This document shows, in pieces, positions 1 to 7,531 of a stretch of 18,104 nt of DNA. Made by a program: the position numbers and the translations under genes. The stretch's first letter is position 1, and each line of letters begins with the position of its first letter. Below the pieces are notes generated by a model, which had not been told where the DNA came from, ran no database searches, and saw nothing but the letters and a program-made list of their open reading frames with translations. The stretch lies in the NCBI GenBank assembly GCA_964580105.1, contig CAZOJJ010000056.1, forward strand, positions 1-18,104, read 5' to 3'. Source of the stretch: CAZOJJ01 sp964580105 (GTDB lineage: Bacteria; Bacteroidota; Rhodothermia; Rhodothermales; Rubricoccaceae).

Positions 1-199
1 CCTCCGCCGGTTCGTCCACGAACACGCCCACCGGCTCGGGCCCGACGACCCACTCGATGATCTCCTTCGCCGTTCGGGGCTCGACGTAGCGGGGGCTCGC
101 CGGGTCCTGGTCGAAGGCGAGGAAGTCGGCACCGACGGCGGAGGCGTAGCGGGCGTCTTCGAGGCGGGTGAGGCCGGAGAGTTTGATGTGCGTCTTCAC
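1..199 (-). CDS. TrpF-like (phosphoribosylanthranilate isomerase family) protein, N-terminal part, runs off the window
   Basis: The visible 66 codons start at a GTG (197-199) and match the N-terminal beta-alpha-beta part of phosphoribosylanthranilate isomerase: KLSGLTRLEDARYAS, then SPRYVEP (the phosphate-side loop region) and a strand ending in VGVFVDE. An in-frame stop at 227-229 leaves this GTG as the only usual start codon. TrpF converts N-(5'-phosphoribosyl)anthranilate to the carboxyphenylamino-deoxyribulose phosphate in tryptophan synthesis. The hallmark of true TrpF is K-I/V-C-G-L/I-T, where the Cys is the catalytic general base; here the residue is Ser (Ser8, codon 176-178). The gene lies downstream of trpG on the same strand, across a 148-base gap holding a palindromic repeat. 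It may be a divergent TrpF or a non-catalytic paralogue. The C-terminal half, with the catalytic Asp, is outside the window. Confidence 0.75.
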   Translation of the reverse strand, partial: MKTHIKLSGLTRLEDARYASAVGADFLAFDQDPASPRYVEPRTAKEIIEWVVGPEPVGVFVDEPAE

Positions 200-235
200 G
201 AAACGGAGGGTTGCGCTGGGGAGAACCTACGGAAG

Positions 236-316
236 GGTCATCCCCACGAAAGCGGGAATCCAGCGGACGGTAGGGTGTTCATGGATCCCCGCGCAGACGG
301 AAAGGACGGGGATGGG
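236..316. repeat. Palindromic intergenic repeat, copy 1
   Basis: A nested inverted repeat lies between the TrpF-like gene and trpG. The outer arms are TCATCCCC (238-245) and GGGGATGG (308-315). The inner arms are GCGGGAATCCA (252-262) and TGGATCCCCGC (282-292), complementary except for one position. It resembles the widespread bacterial intergenic palindrome with the theme TCATCCCCGCGAAAGCGGG followed by GGATCC-like arms. A second copy with nearly the same inner arms lies near 9186-9291. No transposase is present, so if it was mobile it moved in trans. Confidence 0.7.
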
Positions 317-347
317 CTTTCCAGCAGGGGGCACGAAGGGTGGGGGG

Positions 348-932
<585 letters not shown>

Positions 933-987
933 GGGGAGCCTGCGAGCCGCGTACCGGAGGCCGAACCGGCCCCTCAGGCGTCACGCA

Positions 988-2022
988 TCACGAAGCGGCA
1001 CCGTACGTCGTGACGAGCCCGACGCGCTCACGGACGGGCCCCATGAACGCCTCGGCTTTCGCTCGGGCGGCCTCGGCGCCGGCGCGGAGCACGTCGCGGA
1101 CGAAGTCGGGCCGCTCCTTCAGCGCTCGGCGGCGCTCGCGGGCCTCGGCGAAGTGGTCGTCGATCATGCCGAGGAGGGCCTGCTTGGCGTGACCGTAGCC
1201 GTAGCCGCCCGCCCGGTACGCCTGGGCAATCTCCTCGCGGCGGGCGTCGTCGGCGAACAGCTTGATGAGCGCGAAGACGTTGTCGCGCTCGGGGTCTTTG
1301 GGCGCCTCCAGCGGCGTCGAGTCCGTGACGATGGCCATCACCCGCTGCTTGAGCGCCTTGCCCTCGTCGAAGATGCCGATGGTGTTGCCGTACGACTTCG
1401 ACATCTTCTGGCCGTCCAGCCCGGGCACGACGGCCACGTCCTCGAGGATGAGCGGCGCCGGGACGGGGAAGAGCGGCGCGTCCTCCGGGCAGAACGTCGC
1501 GTTGAAGCGGAGCGCGAGGTCCCGCGTGATTTCGATGTTCTGCTTCTGGTCCGCGCCGACGGGCACGTGAGTGCCGCCGTAGACGAGGATGTCGGCGGCC
1601 TGAAGGACGGGGTAGGTGAAGAGCCCGCCGTTGGCCGAGAGCCCCTGCGCCACCTTGTCCTTGTAGGCGACGCCCTTTTCGAGCTGGCTGACCGGCGTGA
1701 GGCAGAGGAGGATCCACGCCAGCTCCGTCACCTGCGGCACGTCGCTCTGTACGAAGAGGTGGGCCTTGTCGGGGTCGAAGCCGAGGGCGAGGTAGTCGAG
1801 CGCCACGTCGAAGGTGTAGCGCTCCAGCGCCTCGGGGTCGCGCAGCGTCGTCAGCGCGTGGTAGTTGACGATGAAGTAGTACGCCTCGTCGCGGCGCGCC
1901 TCGTCGTCGGCCAGGGCGATGTGCTGGCGGATGGCGCCGAAGTAGTTGCCGAGGTGGAGCGCCCCGGAGGGCTGCACGCCGGAGACGACGACGGTGGGGC
2001 CGGGTCGCGGGTCGGACTGCAT
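988..2022 (-). CDS. trpS: Tryptophanyl-tRNA synthetase
   Basis: This 344-residue class I aminoacyl-tRNA synthetase charges tRNA-Trp with tryptophan in the cytoplasm. The N-terminus has SGVQPSGALHLGNYFGA with the HIGH-like HLGN at residues 23-26. The signature KMSKS lies at 206-210 within DGQKMSKSYGN. Between them are the TrpRS-typical segments SQLEKGVAYKDK (112-123) and PVGADQKQNIE (154-164). Length and motifs fit a complete bacterial-type TrpRS. The ATG at 2020-2022 is 13 bases after the stop of the preceding small gene, so the two are likely cotranscribed. The downstream neighbour is trpG. No leader peptide or T-box-like element is visible, because the upstream space is too short. Confidence 0.97.
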   Translation of the reverse strand: MQSDPRPGPTVVVSGVQPSGALHLGNYFGAIRQHIALADDEARRDEAYYFIVNYHALTTLRDPEALERYTFDVALDYLALGFDPDKAHLFVQSDVPQVTELAWILLCLTPVSQLEKGVAYKDKVAQGLSANGGLFTYPVLQAADILVYGGTHVPVGADQKQNIEITRDLALRFNATFCPEDAPLFPVPAPLILEDVAVVPGLDGQKMSKSYGNTIGIFDEGKALKQRVMAIVTDSTPLEAPKDPERDNVFALIKLFADDARREEIAQAYRAGGYGYGHAKQALLGMIDDHFAEARERRRALKERPDFVRDVLRAGAEAARAKAEAFMGPVRERVGLVTTYGAAS

Positions 2023-2035
2023 GGCGGGCGCCGGA

Positions 2036-2524
2036 TCAGGCGTGGGTCGCGGGGCGGGGGAGGTGGCTGGTGAGGGTGCGGAGCACGTCCATCCGGCCCG
2101 CGCTCCCCTTGGCGACGGCCTGGAGGATGGACCGCGTGCGCTCCTGGTGGTGCACGGCGTCCACCTCGGCGAGGAGGTCGTCGTGGTAGGCCTGCTCCAT
2201 GTCCAGGAGGTAGCGGAGACGCGCGGCGTCGGTCGAGCCGGTGTCCTCCACCTCGGGTTCGGCGCCGAGGGCCGGCGGGCGCCGGGCGCCCAGGCTGTAG
2301 AGGGTTTCGGTGAGCTTGGCGGCCTCCGTTCGGGCGTAGGGCATCAGCGCGTCGAGGCGCTCACGGGCCTCCGCGCCGTCGAGGCGGGCGAGGACGTGGG
2401 CGTAGGCGCGGAGGAGCCGGTGGTGGCGCGCCGCGAAGGGGCTCAGGCGCTCGACCGTTTCCTCGCGGGAGACGTAGCGGCCGGCGCCGCCGCGGCCGAG
2501 GAAGGGGCGAAGGAAGGGGTACAT
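2036..2524 (-). CDS. Uncharacterised small all-helical protein
   Basis: I do not recognise a named family. The 162-residue product has no signal peptide or membrane segment and looks almost entirely helical. Helices run from about 21 (EETVERLSPFAARHHRLLRAYAHVLARL) through 54-80 (ending LTETLYSLG), then an acidic proline-containing linker (83-98), then a long helix (101-132) with YHDDLLAEVDAVHHQERTRS. The spaced His/Glu/Asp residues in amphipathic helices recall ferritin-like or DUF2383-type four-helix bundles, but the canonical ExxH pairs are not clear, so this is only a fold guess. It is preceded by an intrinsic terminator (2591-2632), so it probably heads its own unit and is followed by trpS after 13 bases. 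Strong G/C third positions support real coding. Confidence 0.75.
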   Translation of the reverse strand: MYPFLRPFLGRGGAGRYVSREETVERLSPFAARHHRLLRAYAHVLARLDGAEARERLDALMPYARTEAAKLTETLYSLGARRPPALGAEPEVEDTGSTDAARLRYLLDMEQAYHDDLLAEVDAVHHQERTRSILQAVAKGSAGRMDVLRTLTSHLPRPATHA

Positions 2525-2590
2525 GACGGGAGGCGGAAGGTGGCGAGGGTGGGCGCCTCGGGCGTGGCGAGGGTGGGGCCGGTGGAGAGG

Positions 2591-2632
2591 GAAAAGAAAG
2601 AGCCCGCTGCTCGGTCGGAACAGTGGGCTCTC
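2591..2632 (-). terminator. Intrinsic terminator (minus strand)
   Basis: A 10-bp stem (2600-2609 with 2621-2630, one G-T wobble) encloses an 11-base loop. On the minus strand it is followed by TTTCTTTTC (2591-2599). This is the classic hairpin plus U-tract arrangement. It sits about 50 bases after the stop of the pseudogene at 2682, and so would end the L,D-transpeptidase unit before the trpS unit. Confidence 0.75.
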
Positions 2633-2681
2633 GGCGAAAAATCGAGGCGGCCGGGACGCATGCCGGCGCGGGGCCCACCGT

Positions 2682-3111
2682 TCAATCGGCGGACCACCAG
2701 AGCCGGGTTACTCGAACAGCGGGCGTCGTCACGGCCGCGAAGGTAGCGACGTGCTCTCGGGTGGGGCAACCTCGCCGGCCGGCCAGGCGGGCGTCGAGGC
2801 GGGCGAGGGCACCGGTGGCGTCGGCCGTGCGGAGGGCCGTCTCCTGAAGGAAGACGCTCAGGGGGCCCCGGAAGCCGGCGGCCTGGATCGCCTCCTGGAA
2901 CGTCCGCTCCGTCGGGTCCGCCACGAGGGTGCGAAAGCCGCCGAGCACCTCGCGGGGGTAGGGGAGCCGCGCCTCGACCTCGCGCCGCGTCGTCGCGCCG
3001 GCCCTCGCGCCAGGCCGTCACGCTGAAGCCGAGGAGCACCGAGAGGAAGAGGGCGAAGGCCTCGACGGCGAGAACGCCCCAGGACACGTTCTTGAGCTTG
3101 ACCGAGCGCAT
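2682..3111 (-). pseudogene. Decayed single-pass membrane protein gene (DUF6090-like N-terminus), frameshifted
   Basis: The ATG at 3109-3111 has a GGAGGGG ribosome site nine bases upstream and starts six bases after the L,D-transpeptidase stop. The first ~38 residues give one hydrophobic helix followed by TAWREGRRDD, the membrane anchor pattern of DUF6090-like proteins (hydrophobic stretch ending in NxW/TxWR, then charged). The coding pattern then jumps to the next frame, open from 3017: REVEARLPYPREVLGGF, continuing with TFQEAIQAAGF. That frame has strong G/C third positions only down to about 2774. The tail to the TGA at 2682-2684 is rich in CGA, GCT, GTT and GTA codons and looks non-coding. 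A frameshift plus 3' erosion is the simplest reading. A sequencing indel could explain the frameshift but not the poor tail. Confidence 0.5.
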
Positions 3112-3117
3112 CGGCGT

Positions 3118-4710
3118 TCACCCCTCCCGCTCCGGGAGCACGAGGCCGAGCGCCTCGGCCAGGGGCGCGTCGAGCCCGTAGACGTCGTCGTAGGTCGTCA
3201 CGGCGCCGTCCGGCGTAACCCAGGCGGTGAAGTAGACGAGGTGGACGGGCACGGGCGCGTCGAGCGTCACGGGCCGCTCGCGCCAGGGGCCGCGCCAGAT
3301 GGCTTCGACCTCCTCGGCGGCCCACCCGTTGGTGCGGCCGAGGAGGGCTGCAGCGAGGCGGTCCGGGTGCTCGGCGCGGACGCAGCCGTGCGAGAGCGTG
3401 CGGACCTCGCGCGCGAAGCCGCTCCGCGCGTTCGTGTCGTGGATGTAGATGGCGTGCTCGTTCGGGAAGAGGAATTTGGCCCGGCCGAGCGGGTTGCCGG
3501 GGCCGGGCTGCCGCACCATCCGGCCCTGGTAGCTCCCGTACTGCTCGCGCTGGATCGAGGGAGGAATCGTCCACGTCGGGTTGAAGACGATCTGCGTCAT
3601 CGTGTCGGACATCACCGTCGTCGCCCACGTCCGTCGGCCGACGACCACGTTCATCCGCAGCAGCTCCTGGAACTGCGCGCCGTCGAACGCGCGGAGGGCG
3701 AGCTCGTAGGCCGGGATGTTGACGAACACGTGGAAGTCGCCGAGCGGATCGGGGAGCCAGCGCCAGCGCTCCAGGTTGAGGCGGAGGCGGGGGACGAGGT
3801 CGTCGGGGCGCCGGTTGAGCGCCGCGCGCGTCGCCTGGTCCACGACGCCCGTGCTGTCGAGTCCGCGCTCGGCCTGGTAGCGGCGGACGGCGGCGGCGAG
3901 GTCGGCGTCGTAGGCGAGCGCCGTGGAGTCGGACGGCGTCGGGCCGCCGTAGCCCGCAATCTGCATGCGGGCGCGGAGGGCCGGGACGCGGGGCGACACG
4001 TCGCCGGGGGTGAGGGTGACGCCGGGGAGCAGCGTCGGCCAGGCGTCGCGGGCGTCGAGAATGCGGCGGAGGGCCGCGCGGAGGGCGTGGTAGTCCGGAG
4101 CCTGGGGCCGGAGTCGGTCCACGGCGCGGGCGACGGCGCCGGCGGGGTCCTCGGTGCCGATGGCTTCGGCGAGGAGCGCCACGCGGTCGAGCGTCCGCCG
4201 CGTGGGCCGCCACTGCGTTGCCCGGTAGACCTCGGCGATCTCGACGTTGGGGCCGACGAGGTCGTCGCCGAGGCGGAAGAAGGCGTCGGTGAAGAGGAGG
4301 TCGCGGTCGGTCTGGAGGCTGTCGCCGGCCTCGGAGCGGGCGGGCGCGGCGGCGCTCAGGCGGCGGAGGGCGTCGACGTGGTAGGCGTCGGGGTCGAGGC
4401 CGTCGGCCTCGGCGTCCTCCAGGAGGTAGAGCAGCGTGTCGCGCGCGGCGGGATCCGGCCAGGCGGGCTCGAAGCCGCGCCGGCCGTAGAAGACGGCCAC
4501 GTGCGGGTGGAGCGCGCGGCGTTCGCCGTCGAGGTAGGCGTAGCCGAGGCTGTCGCCCTCGAACCGCTGCTCGATCTGCATTCCGACCTCCTCCCAGCGC
4601 GCCCACGGCCGGGTGTCGAGGTATGCGAGGAGGGCGCTGCCGCCCAGGCTCAGTAGCAGGCCCAGGACGGCCGCCGGGTGGATCCGGAGACGGTTGTAGC
4701 GGTGCGACAT
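3118..4710 (-). CDS. L,D-transpeptidase, YcbB/LdtD-type, capping loop missing
   Basis: This 530-residue cell-wall enzyme forms 3-3 peptidoglycan cross-links or attaches proteins in the periplasm. Residues 11-30 form an uncleaved-looking N-terminal membrane segment. An all-helical scaffold region (about 75-215) with GLDPDAYHVDALRRL follows. A peptidoglycan-binding-like domain (about 232-300) includes DLAAAVRRYQAERGLDSTGVV. The YkuD catalytic domain (about 325-510) has HDTN (424-427) and the active-site motif SHGCVRAEHP with Cys443. Compared with the paralogue downstream of 6549, the segment between SIQ (385-387) and RQPGPGNPLGR is 12 residues instead of 48, so the usual capping subdomain is absent. 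The ATG at 4708-4710 keeps the membrane anchor. A candidate promoter lies 43-75 bases upstream, and the pseudogene follows after six bases. Confidence 0.93.
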   Translation of the reverse strand: MSHRYNRLRIHPAAVLGLLLSLGGSALLAYLDTRPWARWEEVGMQIEQRFEGDSLGYAYLDGERRALHPHVAVFYGRRGFEPAWPDPAARDTLLYLLEDAEADGLDPDAYHVDALRRLSAAAPARSEAGDSLQTDRDLLFTDAFFRLGDDLVGPNVEIAEVYRATQWRPTRRTLDRVALLAEAIGTEDPAGAVARAVDRLRPQAPDYHALRAALRRILDARDAWPTLLPGVTLTPGDVSPRVPALRARMQIAGYGGPTPSDSTALAYDADLAAAVRRYQAERGLDSTGVVDQATRAALNRRPDDLVPRLRLNLERWRWLPDPLGDFHVFVNIPAYELALRAFDGAQFQELLRMNVVVGRRTWATTVMSDTMTQIVFNPTWTIPPSIQREQYGSYQGRMVRQPGPGNPLGRAKFLFPNEHAIYIHDTNARSGFAREVRTLSHGCVRAEHPDRLAAALLGRTNGWAAEEVEAIWRGPWRERPVTLDAPVPVHLVYFTAWVTPDGAVTTYDDVYGLDAPLAEALGLVLPEREG

Positions 4711-4753
4711 AGAGGCCGTGGGTGACGGTCCGAAGCGGACCTGCGACCGGGCT

Positions 4754-4785
4754 GGAAGCTAGGGGACAAACCCCTGTCTCTCAAC
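4754..4785 (-). promoter_or_regulatory. Candidate promoter and operator-like inverted repeat upstream of the 3118-4710 L,D-transpeptidase
   Basis: On the minus strand GTTG (4782-4785) and TAGCTTCC (4754-4761) are separated by 20 bases, similar in layout to the Bacteroidota -33 TTTG / -7 TAnnTTTG promoter, with an imperfect -7. Between them AGGGG and CCCCT form an inverted repeat with a five-base spacer (4761-4775). A factor bound there would sit between the two boxes. This is pattern-based only. Confidence 0.3.
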
Positions 4786-4824
4786 CGACGCGCCCGGCGA
4801 TTTCGGCCCCGGCTCCGAGCCCGC

Positions 4825-6549
4825 TCAGCGGTGCGTGGCCGCGGCGACCGCCTCGCCCTCCGGCGCACCGAACAGGGCGTCTGCGAGGGGCGGGTCGTAG
4901 CCGTACACGTCGTCGTAGAACCGCACCACGCCGTCCTCGGACGGCCATGCCGTGAAGTAGACGAAGTGGACCGGGACGGGCCGGTCCAGCGGCACCGGCA
5001 CCTCGACGCCGGGGGCGAGCGCCCGGTCCACGTAGGCGTCCGGCCACGCGTTGGCGATGCGGAGGAGGGTGCGCGCGAGGGCCTCCGGGTCGGCGGCCTG
5101 AATGCAGCCGTTCGAGAACGCCCGGGCCTCCGCCGCGAAGTGGCTCGGCTTGTTCGTGTCGTGGATCAGGACGGCGTGCGCGTTCGGCATCACGAACTTG
5201 ATCCGGCCGAGCGGGTTGGACGGCCCCGGCCGCTGGACGATCCGGTACTGCCCCGGCTCGACGGCCGACCAGTCCACGCCGAGCGGGTCGATCACGCGGT
5301 CGCCCGCGAAGACGGAGAAGCCGCGCCGGACGAGCGTGGCGCCGCTGTCGGCGCGGGCCATCGGTAGAATGTCGCTGGCCTGGATCGAGGCGGGCACGGT
5401 CCACGTCGGGTTGAAGACGACGGCGCGGAGGGTGTCCGAGAGCACGGGCGTGGCCCAGGTCGTCATGCCGATGGCGGCGGGCATGCGGAGCGCCTCGCGC
5501 CAGCCGCCCTCGGCTGCCCGGTGGCGCACGACGAGGTCGTAGGCAGGCAGGTTGGCGAGGAGGTGGAGGTCGCCGAGGGCGCGGGGCAGCCAGCGCCACC
5601 GCTCCAGGTTCAGGCGGAGCGTTCGGATGCGGGCCTCCACGTCCACCTCGAGTGCGGCGAGGGTGGAGTCCGACAGCGTCGTGTCCACCGCCAGGCCCTC
5701 GTCGTTCTGGAACCGGGCGAGGGCGACGGCGAGCGTGGAGTCGAAGCGGTAGGGGGTCTCGGCGGTCCAGCCGGTGAGGGGGGCGTCGAGGTAGCCGAGG
5801 GCGGCGAGGCGGCCTCGCAGGTAGGGAACGCGGATGGAGGTGTCGCCCGGGCGGAGGGGCAGGCCGTGCGGGATCGGGGCCCGGTGGCGGGCGGCCTCGC
5901 GTAGCCTGGCGAGCGCGCGCCGGAGCGTGTGGTACTCGGGGTGCGGCGGCCGGAGCGCGTCGAGCGCCGCGACCGTTGCGGCGGCGTCGCCGGCCGCCAG
6001 GGCGGTGTGGAGGTCGGTGAGGACGTCGTGCGGCGGGGAGGACGGATGCCAGCGATCGGGATAGAGCCGGGCCGGATCGGCGGCGGGCGTGACGAGGGCC
6101 TCGCCGTAGCGCAGCACGCTTTCGGTGAGGAGGGCGTCCCACTCGGCCAGCAGCGTGGCGCGGGGATCGGGGCGGTCCTTCGCCGGATTCTGGTCCGCGA
6201 TCCGTGCGTAGCGCTGAGCGAGGCGGTCGAGGCGGTCGAGCGGGAGGAGCGTGTCGTCAAAGCCGTCGAGGTGGGCCTCGGCGAGGGCGGTGCGGAGGGC
6301 GAGGCGGTCGGCCTCGGCGGGCCACAGAGGGGCAAAGCCGCGGGCGGCGTAGAGCGCGCGCGTCACCGAGTCGGTCGGAGCCAGCGGGCTGCTGAGCGAG
6401 GGGCGGGCGTCGGCCCACCGGGCGGCGAGGGCCTCCCGGACGGCGGCCGGGGCAACGGGCGCGGGGCGGTGGAAGAGGCCGTCGAACCAGCCGCCGAGGC
6501 CGAGGAGAAGGGCGAGGCCGTAGAGGGCCTTGGGGAAGGGGACGGGCAT
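4825..6549 (-). CDS. L,D-transpeptidase, YcbB/LdtD-type, with atypical active-site motif SNGCIQ
   Basis: This 574-residue paralogue of the enzyme at 3118-4710 has the same architecture. There is an N-terminal hydrophobic segment (7-20), a helical scaffold (about 60-220), a peptidoglycan-binding-like domain (about 233-300) and the conserved bridge LRLNLERWRWLP (311-322). The YkuD catalytic domain (about 327-550) has HDTN (463-466) and Cys482. It keeps the full capping segment (391-438, including DPLGVDW), as in canonical YcbB proteins. Its catalytic motif reads SNGCIQ instead of S-H/S-G-C-V/I-R, so the Arg after the Cys is Gln. The frame is open further upstream, but the ATG at 6547-6549 was chosen because it directly precedes the hydrophobic segment and the upstream codons look non-coding. 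It is transcribed ahead of the first paralogue with a 114-base gap. Confidence 0.92.
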   Translation of the reverse strand: MPVPFPKALYGLALLLGLGGWFDGLFHRPAPVAPAAVREALAARWADARPSLSSPLAPTDSVTRALYAARGFAPLWPAEADRLALRTALAEAHLDGFDDTLLPLDRLDRLAQRYARIADQNPAKDRPDPRATLLAEWDALLTESVLRYGEALVTPAADPARLYPDRWHPSSPPHDVLTDLHTALAAGDAAATVAALDALRPPHPEYHTLRRALARLREAARHRAPIPHGLPLRPGDTSIRVPYLRGRLAALGYLDAPLTGWTAETPYRFDSTLAVALARFQNDEGLAVDTTLSDSTLAALEVDVEARIRTLRLNLERWRWLPRALGDLHLLANLPAYDLVVRHRAAEGGWREALRMPAAIGMTTWATPVLSDTLRAVVFNPTWTVPASIQASDILPMARADSGATLVRRGFSVFAGDRVIDPLGVDWSAVEPGQYRIVQRPGPSNPLGRIKFVMPNAHAVLIHDTNKPSHFAAEARAFSNGCIQAADPEALARTLLRIANAWPDAYVDRALAPGVEVPVPLDRPVPVHFVYFTAWPSEDGVVRFYDDVYGYDPPLADALFGAPEGEAVAAATHR

Positions 6550-6685
6550 GGTCGCGGGGAAGGGCGGCCTATGTACGCCAAGGTAGCCGGCGGGGGTTTC
6601 ATTCCCACGTTCGTGTTTTCCTGAGCCTGCCTCGGAGCGGGAGCGGCATGCCGTGCGTAGGAGCGCGCCCGAACCCTCCCGGCCC

Positions 6686-7531
6686 ATGACCGCTCCCCTC
6701 GCCACCGTCAACGGCGCAGCCGCCCTTGCTTCCGCTCCTCGGCACGTCTTGGACTTCGAGCCTCCCCGCGACGGTTTCGCCTTTCCGAACTCCTTCCGAT
6801 GGACGGACGACGACCTCGCCATGCTGACCGACGAACTGCGGCCGGTGCTCCGCGCGCTCGTCCTCGGGAGCGGTGGGCTGCTCGGCGGCGTGCTGGGTAG
6901 GGAGCGAGGCGCCCTCGCCGGGTTAGGTGCGGCGGTTACCGCCCTCGCGCTGCGGGCGCCCGAGCGGCTCGTGCACCGTCTCGCGCGCCGGTGGCCCACC
7001 TTCGGGCTCTGTGGTGGGATGGCCCTCGCCGCCGCCGAGCGCTGGCCGCATCGCGCCGGGCTGCCCACCTCCCAACTGGAGCCGGGTCCGCTCCGGGCCC
7101 ACCTGCGCCGCCGCCAGGCACAGACGATCCGCGCAGCGGGTCCGACGTTCGTTCGCTACTGGCTCGCCGCCCTCGCCGGCCCCTCGAACGCGCTTCGGCT
7201 GGGCGGCGCGCTGCAGCGAGAGATCGGCCTCGCCCGGCGTCGCATCGAGGCGGGGCGGCCCGTCGTGCTCGGGCTCGTGGGGGATGCGCCCGATCCGTTC
7301 GCCATGCACCAGGTCGTGGCCTTCGGCTTCGAGACGGAGCCACGCGGTGCGACGACGTTCCTCGTCTACGACCCGAACGCGCCGGGGCACACGCGGCGCG
7401 TTCGTGCGCAGGCGAAGAACGGGAGGGCGTACGTCGAGACCGACCTGCCCACCGGGCCGAAACGGAACGGCGGCTACCACATCAACCGCACGCCGGGCCG
7501 CCTCGCGATGGCGTTCGTGGTGGACGTCTAG
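6686..7531 (+). CDS. Uncharacterised protein with papain-like (C39/NlpC-style) active-site pattern
   Basis: I do not recognise a named family. The 281-residue product has a short N-terminal region with PRDGFAFPNSFRW (28-40), a hydrophobic Gly/Ala-rich stretch (about 56-90, possibly one or two membrane helices), and a C-terminal domain. That domain contains FGLCGGMALAA (Cys109), MHQVVAFGFE (His208) and VYDPNAPG (Asp229). Cys at the start of a helix, His before a hydrophobic strand, and Asp/Asn in the next strand is the order of papain-like cysteine peptidase folds, so a peptidase, amidase or transferase activity is possible but unproven. The ATG at 6686 was preferred over a GTG 33 bases upstream because the extra residues look unstructured. 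It diverges from the L,D-transpeptidase and overlaps the converging transporter gene by four bases at the stop codons. Confidence 0.8.
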   Translation: MTAPLATVNGAAALASAPRHVLDFEPPRDGFAFPNSFRWTDDDLAMLTDELRPVLRALVLGSGGLLGGVLGRERGALAGLGAAVTALALRAPERLVHRLARRWPTFGLCGGMALAAAERWPHRAGLPTSQLEPGPLRAHLRRRQAQTIRAAGPTFVRYWLAALAGPSNALRLGGALQREIGLARRRIEAGRPVVLGLVGDAPDPFAMHQVVAFGFETEPRGATTFLVYDPNAPGHTRRVRAQAKNGRAYVETDLPTGPKRNGGYHINRTPGRLAMAFVVDV

